Assembly (NCBI GenBank): GCA_002308135.1
Contig: DBVK01000122.1
Coordinates: 345-9,566, forward strand
Length of the DNA stretch: 9,222 bases
DNA from: Bacteroidales bacterium UBA1266
GTDB lineage: Bacteria > Bacteroidota > Bacteroidia > Bacteroidales > WCHB1-69
Direction: 5' to 3'
In this document: in pieces, positions 1-6,539 of the stretch
Numbering within the stretch: the first letter of the stretch is position 1
Layout of the letters: each line of letters begins with the position of its first letter
The notes under the pieces: generated by a model
Seen by the model: the letters and a program-made list of their open reading frames with translations, nothing else
The model's database searches: none
What the model was told of the DNA's origin: nothing
Made by a program: the position numbers and the translations under genes

Positions 1-26
1 TGCTCTACCTGCTGAGCTACTGAAAC
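1..26 (-). tRNA. tRNA gene, 5' part only (cut by window edge)
   Basis: Read on the minus strand, the first 26 bases have the layout of a tRNA 5' end: a 7-base acceptor strand GTTTCAG, then T8-A9, the D-stem GCTC, a D-loop AGCAGGTA and the pairing D-stem strand GAGC. The universal TAGCTCAG and GGTA blocks are present. The anticodon lies beyond the window edge, so the amino acid cannot be assigned. In many Bacteroidota a xer gene lies just upstream of a tRNA cluster that leads to tuf, secE and nusG; the order here is compatible with that, but this is recall of the lineage and not visible in the window. Its own -7 element lies about 20 bases upstream. Confidence 0.85.
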
Positions 27-28
27 CT

Positions 29-44
29 CACTCAAAATTGAGTG
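29..44. repeat. Perfect short inverted repeat just upstream of the tRNA
   Basis: CACTCAA and TTGAGTG are exact reverse complements separated by two A residues. In RNA this would fold as a 6-bp stem with a 4-base loop. It lies between the -7 element at 47-54 and the tRNA 5' end at 26, so it falls in or next to the expected tRNA leader. No T-run follows it on the minus strand, so it does not read as a terminator. A leader hairpin or a protein-binding palindrome are both possible; the function is unknown. Confidence 0.45.
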
Positions 45-46
45 TG

Positions 47-54
47 CAAAATTA
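47..54 (-). promoter_or_regulatory. Bacteroidota-type -7 element for the tRNA
   Basis: On the minus strand the bases read TAATTTTG, which fits the Bacteroidota primary-sigma -7 consensus TAnnTTTG. Transcription would begin about 7 bases further on, near 40, leaving a leader of roughly 14 bases before the tRNA. The best TTG upstream is 23 bases away, longer than the usual 19 to 21, so the -33 box is weak. An A-rich stretch at about 84-107 (read on the minus strand) could act as an upstream element. Confidence 0.5.
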
Positions 55-112
55 GCCATTTTTCAAATACGGCACGCCAATTTCCTTATTTTTTTTGATT
101 TTTTGCAGTATA

Positions 113-1039
113 CTAAGAATCAGAATGTTTTCTGTATCTTGGATGGAAAATGCGTATGGTTTCCTCCAGAAAATGCCTGTCCAGGTGGGTGTAAATTTCA
201 GTAGTGGTAATGTTTTTGTGCCCAAGCATTTCTTGTACAGAGCGCAAATCGGCGCCCCCCTCCACCAGGTGGGTGGCGAAAGCGTGCCGAAAGGAATGCG
301 GACTGATGTTTTTGCGTATGCCTGCCTGTCCAACGGCTTTTTTCACAACCATAAACACCATTTCACGGCTCAGTGTGTGTCCGTTACGGTTCAGGAACAC
401 ATAGTCCTCCTGCCCTTTGCGGATGTTAAGTTGGGAGCGGTACGCTTGGATGTATTGCTGCAGGAGTTCGGAGGCAAACCTGCCCACAGGGATGATGCGC
501 TGCTTGTTCCCTTTTCCGACCACACGGATGAAACCCTCCTTCAGATGCAGGTCGCTTATGCGCAGACTCACCACTTCCGATACGCGCAAGCCGCAGGAAT
601 ACATCATTTCAATAATGGCTTTGTTCCGGAAATGCTCTGGAATGCTAAGGTCGAAGCTTCTCTCTATCGCTTCAATCTCTTGGAAACTCGGTACTTGTGG
701 AAGTTTACGGGACAATTTGGGAAGGTTCAGCTGGTCCACAGGATTTTTGTCCACCTTGTCCTCCAGGAGCAGGTAACGGTAAAACGCCCGCAGCCCGGAA
801 ACGGTACGGGTTTGGGTGGCTGCGGAAAGGCCGGATATTTCTGAAAGGAAATGCCGCAGGGTCTCCAGGTCCATCTCTTCCGGCATGACCGCTTGCGACA
901 GGGAGCATGCGTAATCGGCCAGTTTGCGCACATCGCGGCGGTAGGCCGCCAGGCTGTGCCGGGAAAGGGATCGGTCAATGCGCAAATAGAGGAGGAAATC
1001 CTCTATGCAATTGCTCCAGCGTTCTTCGTTCTTTCCCAT
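113..1039 (-). CDS. xerD: Site-specific tyrosine recombinase XerD
   Basis: A 308-residue tyrosine recombinase, the usual length for XerC/XerD (about 300). With its partner it resolves chromosome dimers at dif during division. The N-terminal SAM-like core-binding domain spans about residues 8-95 and the catalytic domain about 115-300. All catalytic residues are visible: R152 in CGLRVSE, K176 in GKGNKQR, H248 and R251 in PHSFR, H274 in MLGHKN and nucleophile Y283 in TTTEIYTHLD. The TEIYTH form and the C-terminal HPR motif resemble Bacteroidota XerD more than XerC. The ATG start gives the normal N-terminus. There is no Shine-Dalgarno sequence, as is common in this phylum. It lies 39 bases after the OmpA-type gene, behind a terminator hairpin, and is followed by a tRNA. 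A phage or island integrase is less likely, given the short housekeeping Xer architecture without an arm-binding domain. Confidence 0.88.
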   Translation of the reverse strand: MGKNEERWSNCIEDFLLYLRIDRSLSRHSLAAYRRDVRKLADYACSLSQAVMPEEMDLETLRHFLSEISGLSAATQTRTVSGLRAFYRYLLLEDKVDKNPVDQLNLPKLSRKLPQVPSFQEIEAIERSFDLSIPEHFRNKAIIEMMYSCGLRVSEVVSLRISDLHLKEGFIRVVGKGNKQRIIPVGRFASELLQQYIQAYRSQLNIRKGQEDYVFLNRNGHTLSREMVFMVVKKAVGQAGIRKNISPHSFRHAFATHLVEGGADLRSVQEMLGHKNITTTEIYTHLDRHFLEETIRIFHPRYRKHSDS

Positions 1040-1048
1040 AAGGCAATG

Positions 1049-1076
1049 AAAAGAAAAGGAGGCCTCAGCCTCCTTT
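1049..1076 (-). terminator. Rho-independent terminator between the OmpA-type gene and xerD
   Basis: On the minus strand, AAAGGAGGC, loop TGAG and GCCTCCTTT form a perfect 9-bp stem with a 4-base loop, followed by TCTTTT. It begins three bases after the end of the OmpA-type lipoprotein gene (1079). It ends only about 10 bases before the xerD start codon at 1039, leaving no room for a promoter between them. The hairpin also works on the plus strand, but no plus-strand gene ends here. It may be a leaky terminator that lowers xerD expression relative to the genes upstream. Confidence 0.8.
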
Positions 1077-1078
1077 GT

Positions 1079-2104
1079 TTATTCCAGAATTTCAAATAAG
1101 GCGTCCAACTTGGGCGTCAGGATGATTTCGGTCCGACGGTTCTTCGCGCGGGCCTCCTTGGTGTCGCTCTTGTCCAGGGGGACAAATTCCCCCTTTCCGC
1201 AGGCGGTCAGGCGCTGGGGGTCGATGTTGCCGGCTTTCAGCAGGGTTTTCACGACGGTGGTGGCACGCATAACGCTCAAATCCCAGTTGTCCTTGATTTG
1301 GGAGGTGGAGGCGGGGCGATAGGGGACATTGTCAGTGTGGCCTTCGATGCTGATGTTGATGTCGGGGTCGGCGGCCAGCACGTTCGCCAGTTTTTTCAAG
1401 GCTTCCTCACCGCGTTTGTCAATCTGGAAACTTCCGGAAGCGAACAGCAGCTTCTCTTCCATGGAAACGTAGACCTTGCCGTTTTTCTCAAACACGGTCA
1501 GACCGCTGCCGTCAAACCCTTGGAGCGCTTGTTTGATTTTGTTCTTCAGGTTTTTCACATCCTCGTCCTTCTTGTCCAGAATGGATTGCAGCTCAGCCAG
1601 GCGTTTCTGCTGGCGTTCCAGGTCTATGCCCTTTTGGACCAGGGAGTCCGAAAGCATTTGCAGAGAATCCGACAAATCGCGGAAACTGGCCTCTTTCTGG
1701 GCAAGCTGCTTCTCTTTGTTCTCCAGACTCAGTTGCAGGTCCTGTATGTTCTTCAGAATGACGGCGGACTCTTTCTTGTTTGTGGCGTCCAGTTTCTTAT
1801 AGGAATCCGTCAGATCGTTGAAACTTTTTTGAAGGGTCTGATAGTCGCGGGCCAGTTCGGTGTATTTGCGGCTGCTCGAGAGCGTATCCTGTTCCAGGCG
1901 TGTGATTTTCCGCTGCATGCGTTCGTTGTCCGCCTGAAGCTCCCGATTGGTGTTTTCTAGATTTAAAGATTTGGATTGTAGTGCTTTACGTTCTTTTGTG
2001 CATTGGGTGAGCGCATCTTGGCTTTCCATATACTTCTGTTTGCTGACGCAGGAAGCCAATACAATGCTTCCGCTTAACACCAATAAAAACAAAGATTTTT
2101 TCAT
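1079..2104 (-). CDS. OmpA-family peptidoglycan-binding lipoprotein with long coiled coil
   Basis: A 341-residue exported lipoprotein. The signal peptide (residues 1-18) ends in the lipobox LASC with lipidated C19. The next residues, VSKQK, are not the acidic surface-export signal of Bacteroidota, so it is probably anchored facing the periplasm. Residues about 22-195 are rich in K, E, Q and L and look like a long coiled coil. An OmpA C-terminal domain (about 216-332) carries IEGHTDNVPY (253-262, including D258), NWDLSVMRA (R280) and AKNRRTEI (R323/R324), the usual diaminopimelate-binding signature. It likely tethers the outer membrane to peptidoglycan and spans the periplasm. Its start codon overlaps the sigma factor stop codon in TAATG, indicating coupled translation. 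A terminator follows directly. MotB-like annotation of such proteins is common but unsupported: no transmembrane stator helix is seen. Confidence 0.88.
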   Translation of the reverse strand: MKKSLFLLVLSGSIVLASCVSKQKYMESQDALTQCTKERKALQSKSLNLENTNRELQADNERMQRKITRLEQDTLSSSRKYTELARDYQTLQKSFNDLTDSYKKLDATNKKESAVILKNIQDLQLSLENKEKQLAQKEASFRDLSDSLQMLSDSLVQKGIDLERQQKRLAELQSILDKKDEDVKNLKNKIKQALQGFDGSGLTVFEKNGKVYVSMEEKLLFASGSFQIDKRGEEALKKLANVLAADPDINISIEGHTDNVPYRPASTSQIKDNWDLSVMRATTVVKTLLKAGNIDPQRLTACGKGEFVPLDKSDTKEARAKNRRTEIILTPKLDALFEILE

Positions 2105-2727
2105 TAGGGAATAACTTTTTCTGTACGTTGTTGTTTTTGAATGAGTTCTTGTAATTTATCCTTGGCCTTGAACAGGCGGCTTTTGACCGTTCCCAAAGGA
2201 ATGCCTGAGCGTTCGGCCATTTCTTCATAGGAGAGTTCCTGGAAATACCGCATTTCAATCAGCTCCCTGTATTCCTGTTTCAGCATGCCGACGTATTGGC
2301 GCAGCAGCAGCTCCCCTTCCTTTTTGCACAATTTCTCCTCCGGAGAGAGCATGCCGTCCGGAATGCTGGCATAAGGGCGGAAACTGCCGTCTTCGCTTTC
2401 GTAGGTGTCGTCCATCAGAACGTAGCGAAGGCGTTTGCGGCGCAGGTAGTCGATGCAGTTATTGGCCGCAATGGAGAAAAGCCAGGTGCTGAAGGCGTAA
2501 TCCTTGCGGAAGTCGGAAAGGTTGCGGAAAGCTTTGCCGAAAGCCTCAATGGTCAGGTCCTCCGCTTCGTAAGGGTTGTTCACCATCTTGAAAATCATGT
2601 AATAAAGGGATTCCTTGTGGTTTTCCATCAATGCGGCATAGGCTTTTTGGTTACCGCATTGCAGCGCTTCGTCCACCAGCTGGTAGTCCCGTTGTATGCG
2701 TTTTGCCGATTCTGTTAACCTTTCCAT
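2104..2727 (-). CDS. RNA polymerase sigma-70 factor, ECF subfamily
   Basis: A protein of 207 residues from the ATG at 2727. Sigma region 2 covers about residues 27-100, with the core-binding part around NNPYEAEDLTIEAFGKAF and the DNA-melting part around FSTWLFSIAANNCIDYLRR. Region 4 covers about 137-195 and ends in the helix-turn-helix LSYEEMAERSGIPLGTVKSR. Regions 1.1 and 3 are absent, which defines the extracytoplasmic-function type. A GTG at 2736 adds three residues. I prefer the ATG because a -7-like element at 2744-2751 would put the transcript start almost on the GTG, although a weak GGAA precedes that GTG. The gene is translationally coupled to an OmpA-type lipoprotein gene and no anti-sigma gene is adjacent. 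The targets are unknown; autoregulation and an envelope-stress role are inference. Confidence 0.9.
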   Translation of the reverse strand: MERLTESAKRIQRDYQLVDEALQCGNQKAYAALMENHKESLYYMIFKMVNNPYEAEDLTIEAFGKAFRNLSDFRKDYAFSTWLFSIAANNCIDYLRRKRLRYVLMDDTYESEDGSFRPYASIPDGMLSPEEKLCKKEGELLLRQYVGMLKQEYRELIEMRYFQELSYEEMAERSGIPLGTVKSRLFKAKDKLQELIQKQQRTEKVIP

Positions 2728-2743
2728 GATTTGCACGAATTTC

Positions 2744-2751
2744 CAAATATA
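2744..2751 (-). promoter_or_regulatory. Possible -7 element for the sigma factor operon
   Basis: The minus strand reads TATATTTG, an exact fit to TAnnTTTG. No TTG is present at 18 to 21 bases upstream, so this is half a promoter. A transcript would start about 2736-2739 and leave a leader of about 10 bases before the ATG at 2727. An activator, or the gene's own sigma factor, may make up for the missing -33 box. Confidence 0.4.
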
Positions 2752-2843
2752 ACGGAACGCGTGTCTGAATAGTATGTGCGCTTCAAAAAAAAATGCAGAA
2801 AACGGGAGGATTGCGAAAAGGAGGGCTTTTGTGGGGCAAACAC

Positions 2844-2873
2844 TTGTCCGTATTGTGTTTTTTTGTATTTTTG
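2844..2873 (+). promoter_or_regulatory. Primary-sigma promoter of the tgt operon
   Basis: A TTG at 2844-2846 is separated by exactly 19 bases from TATTTTTG at 2866-2873. This matches the Bacteroidota consensus TTG-N19-TAnnTTTG. The expected transcript start is near 2879-2881, giving a leader of under 20 bases before the tgt ATG at 2898. A run of seven T (2858-2864) lies inside the spacer. The site also shows that the longer open frame starting at 2793 is not the real tgt start. Confidence 0.65.
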
Positions 2874-2884
2874 CAAATTATTCC

Positions 2885-2890
2885 AGAAGG
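2885..2890 (+). promoter_or_regulatory. Ribosome binding site that fixes the tgt start
   Basis: AGAAGG lies seven bases before the ATG at 2898. Together with the promoter just upstream and the family N-terminus, it supports 2898 over the in-frame ATG at 2793. Confidence 0.5.
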
Positions 2891-2897
2891 AAAACGT

Positions 2898-4028
2898 ATG
2901 CAGTTTACCATTGAAGCGACGGATGCCGCATCCAAAGCGCGATGCGGTCGTCTCATTACCGATTCGGGTGTCATTGAGACTCCGATTTTCATGCCGGTAG
3001 GCACGGTGGGTGCGGTCAAGGGCGTGCACTTGAAGGATTTGGAGGAGGAAATTCGCGCCCAGATCATTTTGGGAAACACCTATCATCTGTACCTGCGTCC
3101 CGGCATGGAGGTACTGGAGGCTGCCGGTGGGCTTCACCGCTTTAATGCGTGGGACAAGCCCATTTTGACCGATAGCGGCGGTTTTCAGGTTTTTTCCTTG
3201 AGTCACCGGCGGAAAATCACCGAGAGCGGTGTTACGTTTTCCTCCCATATCGACGGTTCTGTGCACAAATTCACCCCGGAGTCGGTGGTGGATGTGCAGC
3301 GGGTCATAGGTTCGGACATCATGATGGCTCTGGATGAATGCACTCCTTATCCCACCACGCATGAGTATGCGGAAAAATCCATGGAACGGACACACCGTTG
3401 GCTGGAGCGTGGGGTGGGGCAATGGAAACAAACCGCTCCGCGCTATGGGCGTTACCAGTCTTTTTTCCCGATTATCCAGGGCAGTGTGTTCAGGGATTTG
3501 CGTGTGCGTTCCGCTGAATTCATCGCCTCCATGGATTGCGACGGCAATGCCATAGGCGGTGTTTCCGTGGGCGAACCGACGGAGGACATGTACGCCATGA
3601 CCAAAATTTGCTGCGACATCCTCCCGTGGCAGAAACCCCGTTACCTGATGGGGGTTGGCACACCGGCCAATATATTGGAATGCATCGCTTTGGGTGTGGA
3701 CATGTTCGATTGCGTCATGCCGACCCGCAACGGACGCAACGCCTGCCTGTTCACCAGGCAAGGCATCATCAACCTGCGCAACGAGCAGTGGAAATACGAT
3801 TTTTCACCCTTGGACGAGGAAAGCGGTTTGTTTGCCGACAAGGTATACAGCAAAGCCTACCTCCGCCACCTGTTCATGAACGGGGAAATGCTGGCCAGTA
3901 TGGTGGGCAGCCTGCATAATCTGCATTTTTACCTTGCCTTGGTCCGTGAGGCACGGCAGCACATTCAGGAAGGGGACTTCACGGCCTGGAAAAACGCCTA
4001 TATACCTATATTGTCAAGGAGAATATGA
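2898..4028 (+). CDS. tgt: tRNA-guanine transglycosylase (queuosine synthesis)
   Basis: A 376-residue protein of normal family length. It exchanges guanine 34 of tRNAs for Asp, Asn, His and Tyr with the queuine precursor preQ1. The start at 2898 gives the typical N-terminus MQFTIEATD. An upstream in-frame ATG at 2793 would add 35 residues, but it lies ahead of the promoter. Active-site blocks are present: D92 in TDSGGFQVF, the ALDECTPYP segment (144-152), MGVGTPANI (251-259) and the nucleophile Asp in GVDMFDCVMPTRNGR (probably D268). The zinc-binding CxCxxC of canonical Tgt is replaced by S309, L311 and D314, while the distal His (H340) remains. I recall this loss in other Bacteroidota Tgt proteins, so the enzyme need not be dead. 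It is the first gene of an operon and overlaps lpxB by 4 bases. Confidence 0.95.
   Translation: MQFTIEATDAASKARCGRLITDSGVIETPIFMPVGTVGAVKGVHLKDLEEEIRAQIILGNTYHLYLRPGMEVLEAAGGLHRFNAWDKPILTDSGGFQVFSLSHRRKITESGVTFSSHIDGSVHKFTPESVVDVQRVIGSDIMMALDECTPYPTTHEYAEKSMERTHRWLERGVGQWKQTAPRYGRYQSFFPIIQGSVFRDLRVRSAEFIASMDCDGNAIGGVSVGEPTEDMYAMTKICCDILPWQKPRYLMGVGTPANILECIALGVDMFDCVMPTRNGRNACLFTRQGIINLRNEQWKYDFSPLDEESGLFADKVYSKAYLRHLFMNGEMLASMVGSLHNLHFYLALVREARQHIQEGDFTAWKNAYIPILSRRI
4016..4021 (+). promoter_or_regulatory. Shine-Dalgarno sequence of lpxB inside the end of tgt
   Basis: AAGGAG lies only three bases before the lpxB ATG at 4025, within the last codons of tgt. Spacing is short, but with the ATGA overlap it supports reinitiation by ribosomes finishing tgt. 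Confidence 0.5.
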
Positions 4029-5215
4029 AATATTACATTATTTCGGGAGAAGCATCCGGAGACTTGCATGCCTCCAACCTGGTGAAGGCCTTGCGCCGTC
4101 AGGATAGCGGGGCTTGTTTCCGGGCCTGGGGCGGCGAACGCCTGCAGCAAGCCGGCGCCGAAGTGGTGAAGCATTATAAAGATTTGTCTTTCATGGGGTT
4201 TGTGGAGGTTTTCACCCATTTGGGCGTCATTTTCTCCCATTTGGATTTCTGCCTGAAAGACATCACCGCCTATCGCCCGGATGCGGTGATACTGGTGGAT
4301 TATCCCGGTTTCAATATGAGGGTTGCCAAACGCTTGTACTGCAAAGGGATACCCGTTTTCTACTACATATCGCCCCAGGTTTGGGCCTGGAAAAAATCCC
4401 GTTTGCGCCAAATCCGCAAGTATGTGGACGAAATGTATGTGATTCTGCCGTTTGAAGCGTCCTTCTATGCCGCACACGGCATGCGTGCGCATTATTTGGG
4501 GCATCCCTTGCTGGATGAGCTTTCCCGCTTCAGTCCCGATGAGAATTTCCGGGCGCGAAACGCTTGGGAGGGAAGGCGCATCATTGCCCTGCTTCCGGGC
4601 AGCCGGACACAGGAAATCCGCCGCATGCTGCCGGTGATGGCCGAAGTGGCGGAAAAACATCCCGAAGCCCTTTTTGTCATCGCAGGGGTCAGGCACCACG
4701 AGGCTTTATACCACCCTTACCTTTCGGAAAGGGTGAAGGTGGTGTACGATTGCACCTATGACCTGCTTGCGCAAAGTGAGGCCGCGCTGGTCACCTCCGG
4801 AACCGCCACACTGGAAACCGCTTTGTTCGGTGTGCCCCAGGTGGTCTGTTACAGGGCGAATGGGGTTTCCTACCGGATTGCCAGGCGCTTGGTAAAAGGC
4901 ATAGCCTATATTTCGCTGGTCAATCTGATAGCCGGGAAAAAGGTGGTGACAGAACTGATACAGCAGGAAATGAACGCCGTAGCCGTTGACAGGGAATTGC
5001 AGCAGCTGCTGACGGAAGGTGAGGCCCTTTCCCGCATGCGGGCGGATTATAAGGAAGTGCGCAGGCGTCTTGGTGACGGGAAAGCTTCCGAAGCCATTGC
5101 CGCGTCCATGATGGCTGTTTTGGAGAAAAAGGCGGCAGCGGCCGGGCAGGCCAAAGGGGAGGAGCCATCTCTTCCGAAAAGTGACAGGATAAACCGGGAA
5201 AACGACAGCAAATGA
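4025..5215 (+). CDS. lpxB: Lipid-A-disaccharide synthase
   Basis: A 396-residue GT19-family glycosyltransferase. It joins UDP-2,3-diacylglucosamine and lipid X to form the lipid A disaccharide at the inner face of the cytoplasmic membrane. Family blocks in order: GEASGD (8-13), DYPGFN with the conserved Asp (D92), SPQVWAW (116-122), GHPLLDE (159-165), LLPGSR (189-194) and SGTATLE (258-264) in the sugar-nucleotide part. The length is slightly above the usual 380 or so because of a polar, Lys/Glu/Ala-rich tail after about residue 368 with no recognisable domain. The start overlaps the tgt stop in ATGA and the stop overlaps the next start in ATGA, so it is the middle gene of a tightly coupled operon. 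It indicates an organism with an outer membrane containing lipopolysaccharide or lipooligosaccharide. Confidence 0.95.
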   Translation: MKYYIISGEASGDLHASNLVKALRRQDSGACFRAWGGERLQQAGAEVVKHYKDLSFMGFVEVFTHLGVIFSHLDFCLKDITAYRPDAVILVDYPGFNMRVAKRLYCKGIPVFYYISPQVWAWKKSRLRQIRKYVDEMYVILPFEASFYAAHGMRAHYLGHPLLDELSRFSPDENFRARNAWEGRRIIALLPGSRTQEIRRMLPVMAEVAEKHPEALFVIAGVRHHEALYHPYLSERVKVVYDCTYDLLAQSEAALVTSGTATLETALFGVPQVVCYRANGVSYRIARRLVKGIAYISLVNLIAGKKVVTELIQQEMNAVAVDRELQQLLTEGEALSRMRADYKEVRRRLGDGKASEAIAASMMAVLEKKAAAAGQAKGEEPSLPKSDRINRENDSK

Positions 5216-6444
5216 GTGGAAACAACAGAAACAGAAGGTGTTGGGGTTTGCGTCCGCTGCCAGGATGGCTTGGGAGGTACGGCGGCGGGCTGCTGCTGTG
5301 TTGCCTGCTGTGTGCGGCATGCCTGGGAAGATCCTATGCCATCAACATCAAGGTGAGGGTGCTTTCGGAATACAATGTCAAATCGGTAGCCTTCCAAGTA
5401 GTGGCGGGGCAATACATGCTGTTGTGCGACAATGTGCGCATTTTCGAGGAGGACCTGAAAGCGGGCGAATCGGTCTCCATCAGCGTGTACGACGGGCAAA
5501 TCCGTGTCGAGAAGGGGATAGAGCTGATAGGCGCCTACAACCAAGTGGATTTTATCGGAACGCGCTACAGCAATGTGTTCTCCCTGCAGTCCCCCCAAGT
5601 GGGGAAAAAACGCACCTATGAGGAAAGGCTTTCCGCCAGCGTGCAGCATGGCATGCTGCTGATCAACCGCGTGGATTTGGAGAAATATGTGGCCGGTGTG
5701 GTGCAGTCCGAGGTTTTCGGGAGTTCAAATGATGTGGAATTCTTTAAGATACAGGCTATTGCGGCAAGAACCTATAGTCTGGCCAACCTCAACCGCCATT
5801 TGAAAGAGGGATACAACATGTGTGATGCGGTGCATTGCCAGTCCTATAAAGGCAAATGTACGGAGGCGGACATATTGCGCGCCACCTTCGAAACCTACGG
5901 GGATGTGATTGTGGACAGCCTTAACCGCTTGATAACGCCCGCCTATCATTCCAATAGCGGCGGCATGACGGTGGATGCGAAGGACATATGGCAGCGTTCG
6001 GCGCCCTACCTGCAGGCCAAAGTGGATTCGTTCAGCATGAACGCCCGCAATTACACTTGGGAGAAAAAAATTGCCACCGACCAGTGGACGGCGTATTTTG
6101 TCTCCCATTACGGGAATTCCTACCGTTTGCCGGAGAAGCAGCAGCAAATACAGTACCTTAGCCAACCCCAGCGTATGGCTTACTGGGTGGTGGACAGGGA
6201 CACGATTGCCACCAAAGGCCTGCGCACGCATTTCCATTTGCGCTCCACTTATTTTTCGGTGCGTCCGACCGCTGGGAAAGACAGCGTCTGCTTGAGCGGC
6301 AAGGGGTACGGGCACGGCGTGGGGCTGAGCCAGGAGGGCGCCATACAGATGGTGCGGCTGGGCTACGGTTGTCAGGAAATCCTCCGGTTTTATTACGATA
6401 ATGTGTCCATTGTAAAATATTCAGACATATTGACTTTTGAATAA
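5212..6444 (+). CDS. SpoIID/LytB-domain protein, probable peptidoglycan lytic transglycosylase
   Basis: A 410-residue exported protein. After an unusually long basic N-region (about 25 residues), a hydrophobic stretch (26-39) and RSYA suggest signal cleavage near residue 43. The SpoIID domain covers about 148-400. SpoIID enzymes cleave glycan strands lacking stem peptides. Visible motifs: VVQSEV with the expected catalytic Glu (E167), AIAARTYSL (182-190), CDAVHCQSY (204-212, Cys/His cluster that binds zinc in some relatives), AYHSNSGG (244-251) and GKGYGHGVGLSQEGA (363-377, Glu where many relatives have Trp). Residues about 45-130 form an N-terminal beta-rich region. The start overlaps the lpxB stop by 4 bases (ATGA). 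Bacteroidota do not sporulate, so a role in wall remodelling or division is inferred. A cysteine near the signal (C37) lacks a good lipobox. Confidence 0.85.
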   Translation: MSGNNRNRRCWGLRPLPGWLGRYGGGLLLCCLLCAACLGRSYAINIKVRVLSEYNVKSVAFQVVAGQYMLLCDNVRIFEEDLKAGESVSISVYDGQIRVEKGIELIGAYNQVDFIGTRYSNVFSLQSPQVGKKRTYEERLSASVQHGMLLINRVDLEKYVAGVVQSEVFGSSNDVEFFKIQAIAARTYSLANLNRHLKEGYNMCDAVHCQSYKGKCTEADILRATFETYGDVIVDSLNRLITPAYHSNSGGMTVDAKDIWQRSAPYLQAKVDSFSMNARNYTWEKKIATDQWTAYFVSHYGNSYRLPEKQQQIQYLSQPQRMAYWVVDRDTIATKGLRTHFHLRSTYFSVRPTAGKDSVCLSGKGYGHGVGLSQEGAIQMVRLGYGCQEILRFYYDNVSIVKYSDILTFE

Positions 6445-6510
6445 ATCAACCGGAAAAGGCCATACAGGTGCAACAAAATGGGGGCTTAACGCCTCTATCA
6501 AATAAAGACA

Positions 6511-6539
6511 CATAAGCATAAGAAACATAAAAAACATAG
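6511..6539 (+). repeat. Short CATAA direct repeats in the leader of the adhesin-like gene
   Basis: CATAA occurs at 6511, 6517 and 6526, and CATAG at 6535, in an A-rich stretch just before the ATG at 6543. There is no Shine-Dalgarno sequence. A-rich leaders are usual for translation in Bacteroidota, so the repeats may only reflect low complexity. The rest of the gap (6445-6510) holds no TAnnTTTG element and only a weak 5-bp hairpin. Confidence 0.35.

Noticed and set aside
95..844. A 249-codon open frame on the plus strand
   Set aside because: It is antisense to xerD, which shows complete catalytic motifs; the plus-strand product has no recognisable domain.
1..1039. A tyrosine recombinase beside a tRNA as an integrative-element boundary
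   Set aside because: The recombinase has the short housekeeping XerD form and XerD-specific motifs. No attachment-site repeat of the tRNA 3' end can be seen, and the neighbours are core genes.
2793..2897. A 35-residue N-terminal extension of Tgt
   Set aside because: The promoter (2844-2873) and ribosome binding site (2885-2890) lie inside it, and Tgt relatives begin at the residue encoded at 2898.
2715..3761. A 348-codon open frame on the minus strand
   Set aside because: It is antisense to tgt and overlaps the sigma factor start and the divergent promoters; no domain is visible in it.
6481..6495. Hairpin GGGGC-TTAAC-GCCTC as a terminator after the SpoIID-type gene
   Set aside because: The stem is only five pairs with one G-T pair and no T-run follows on the plus strand.
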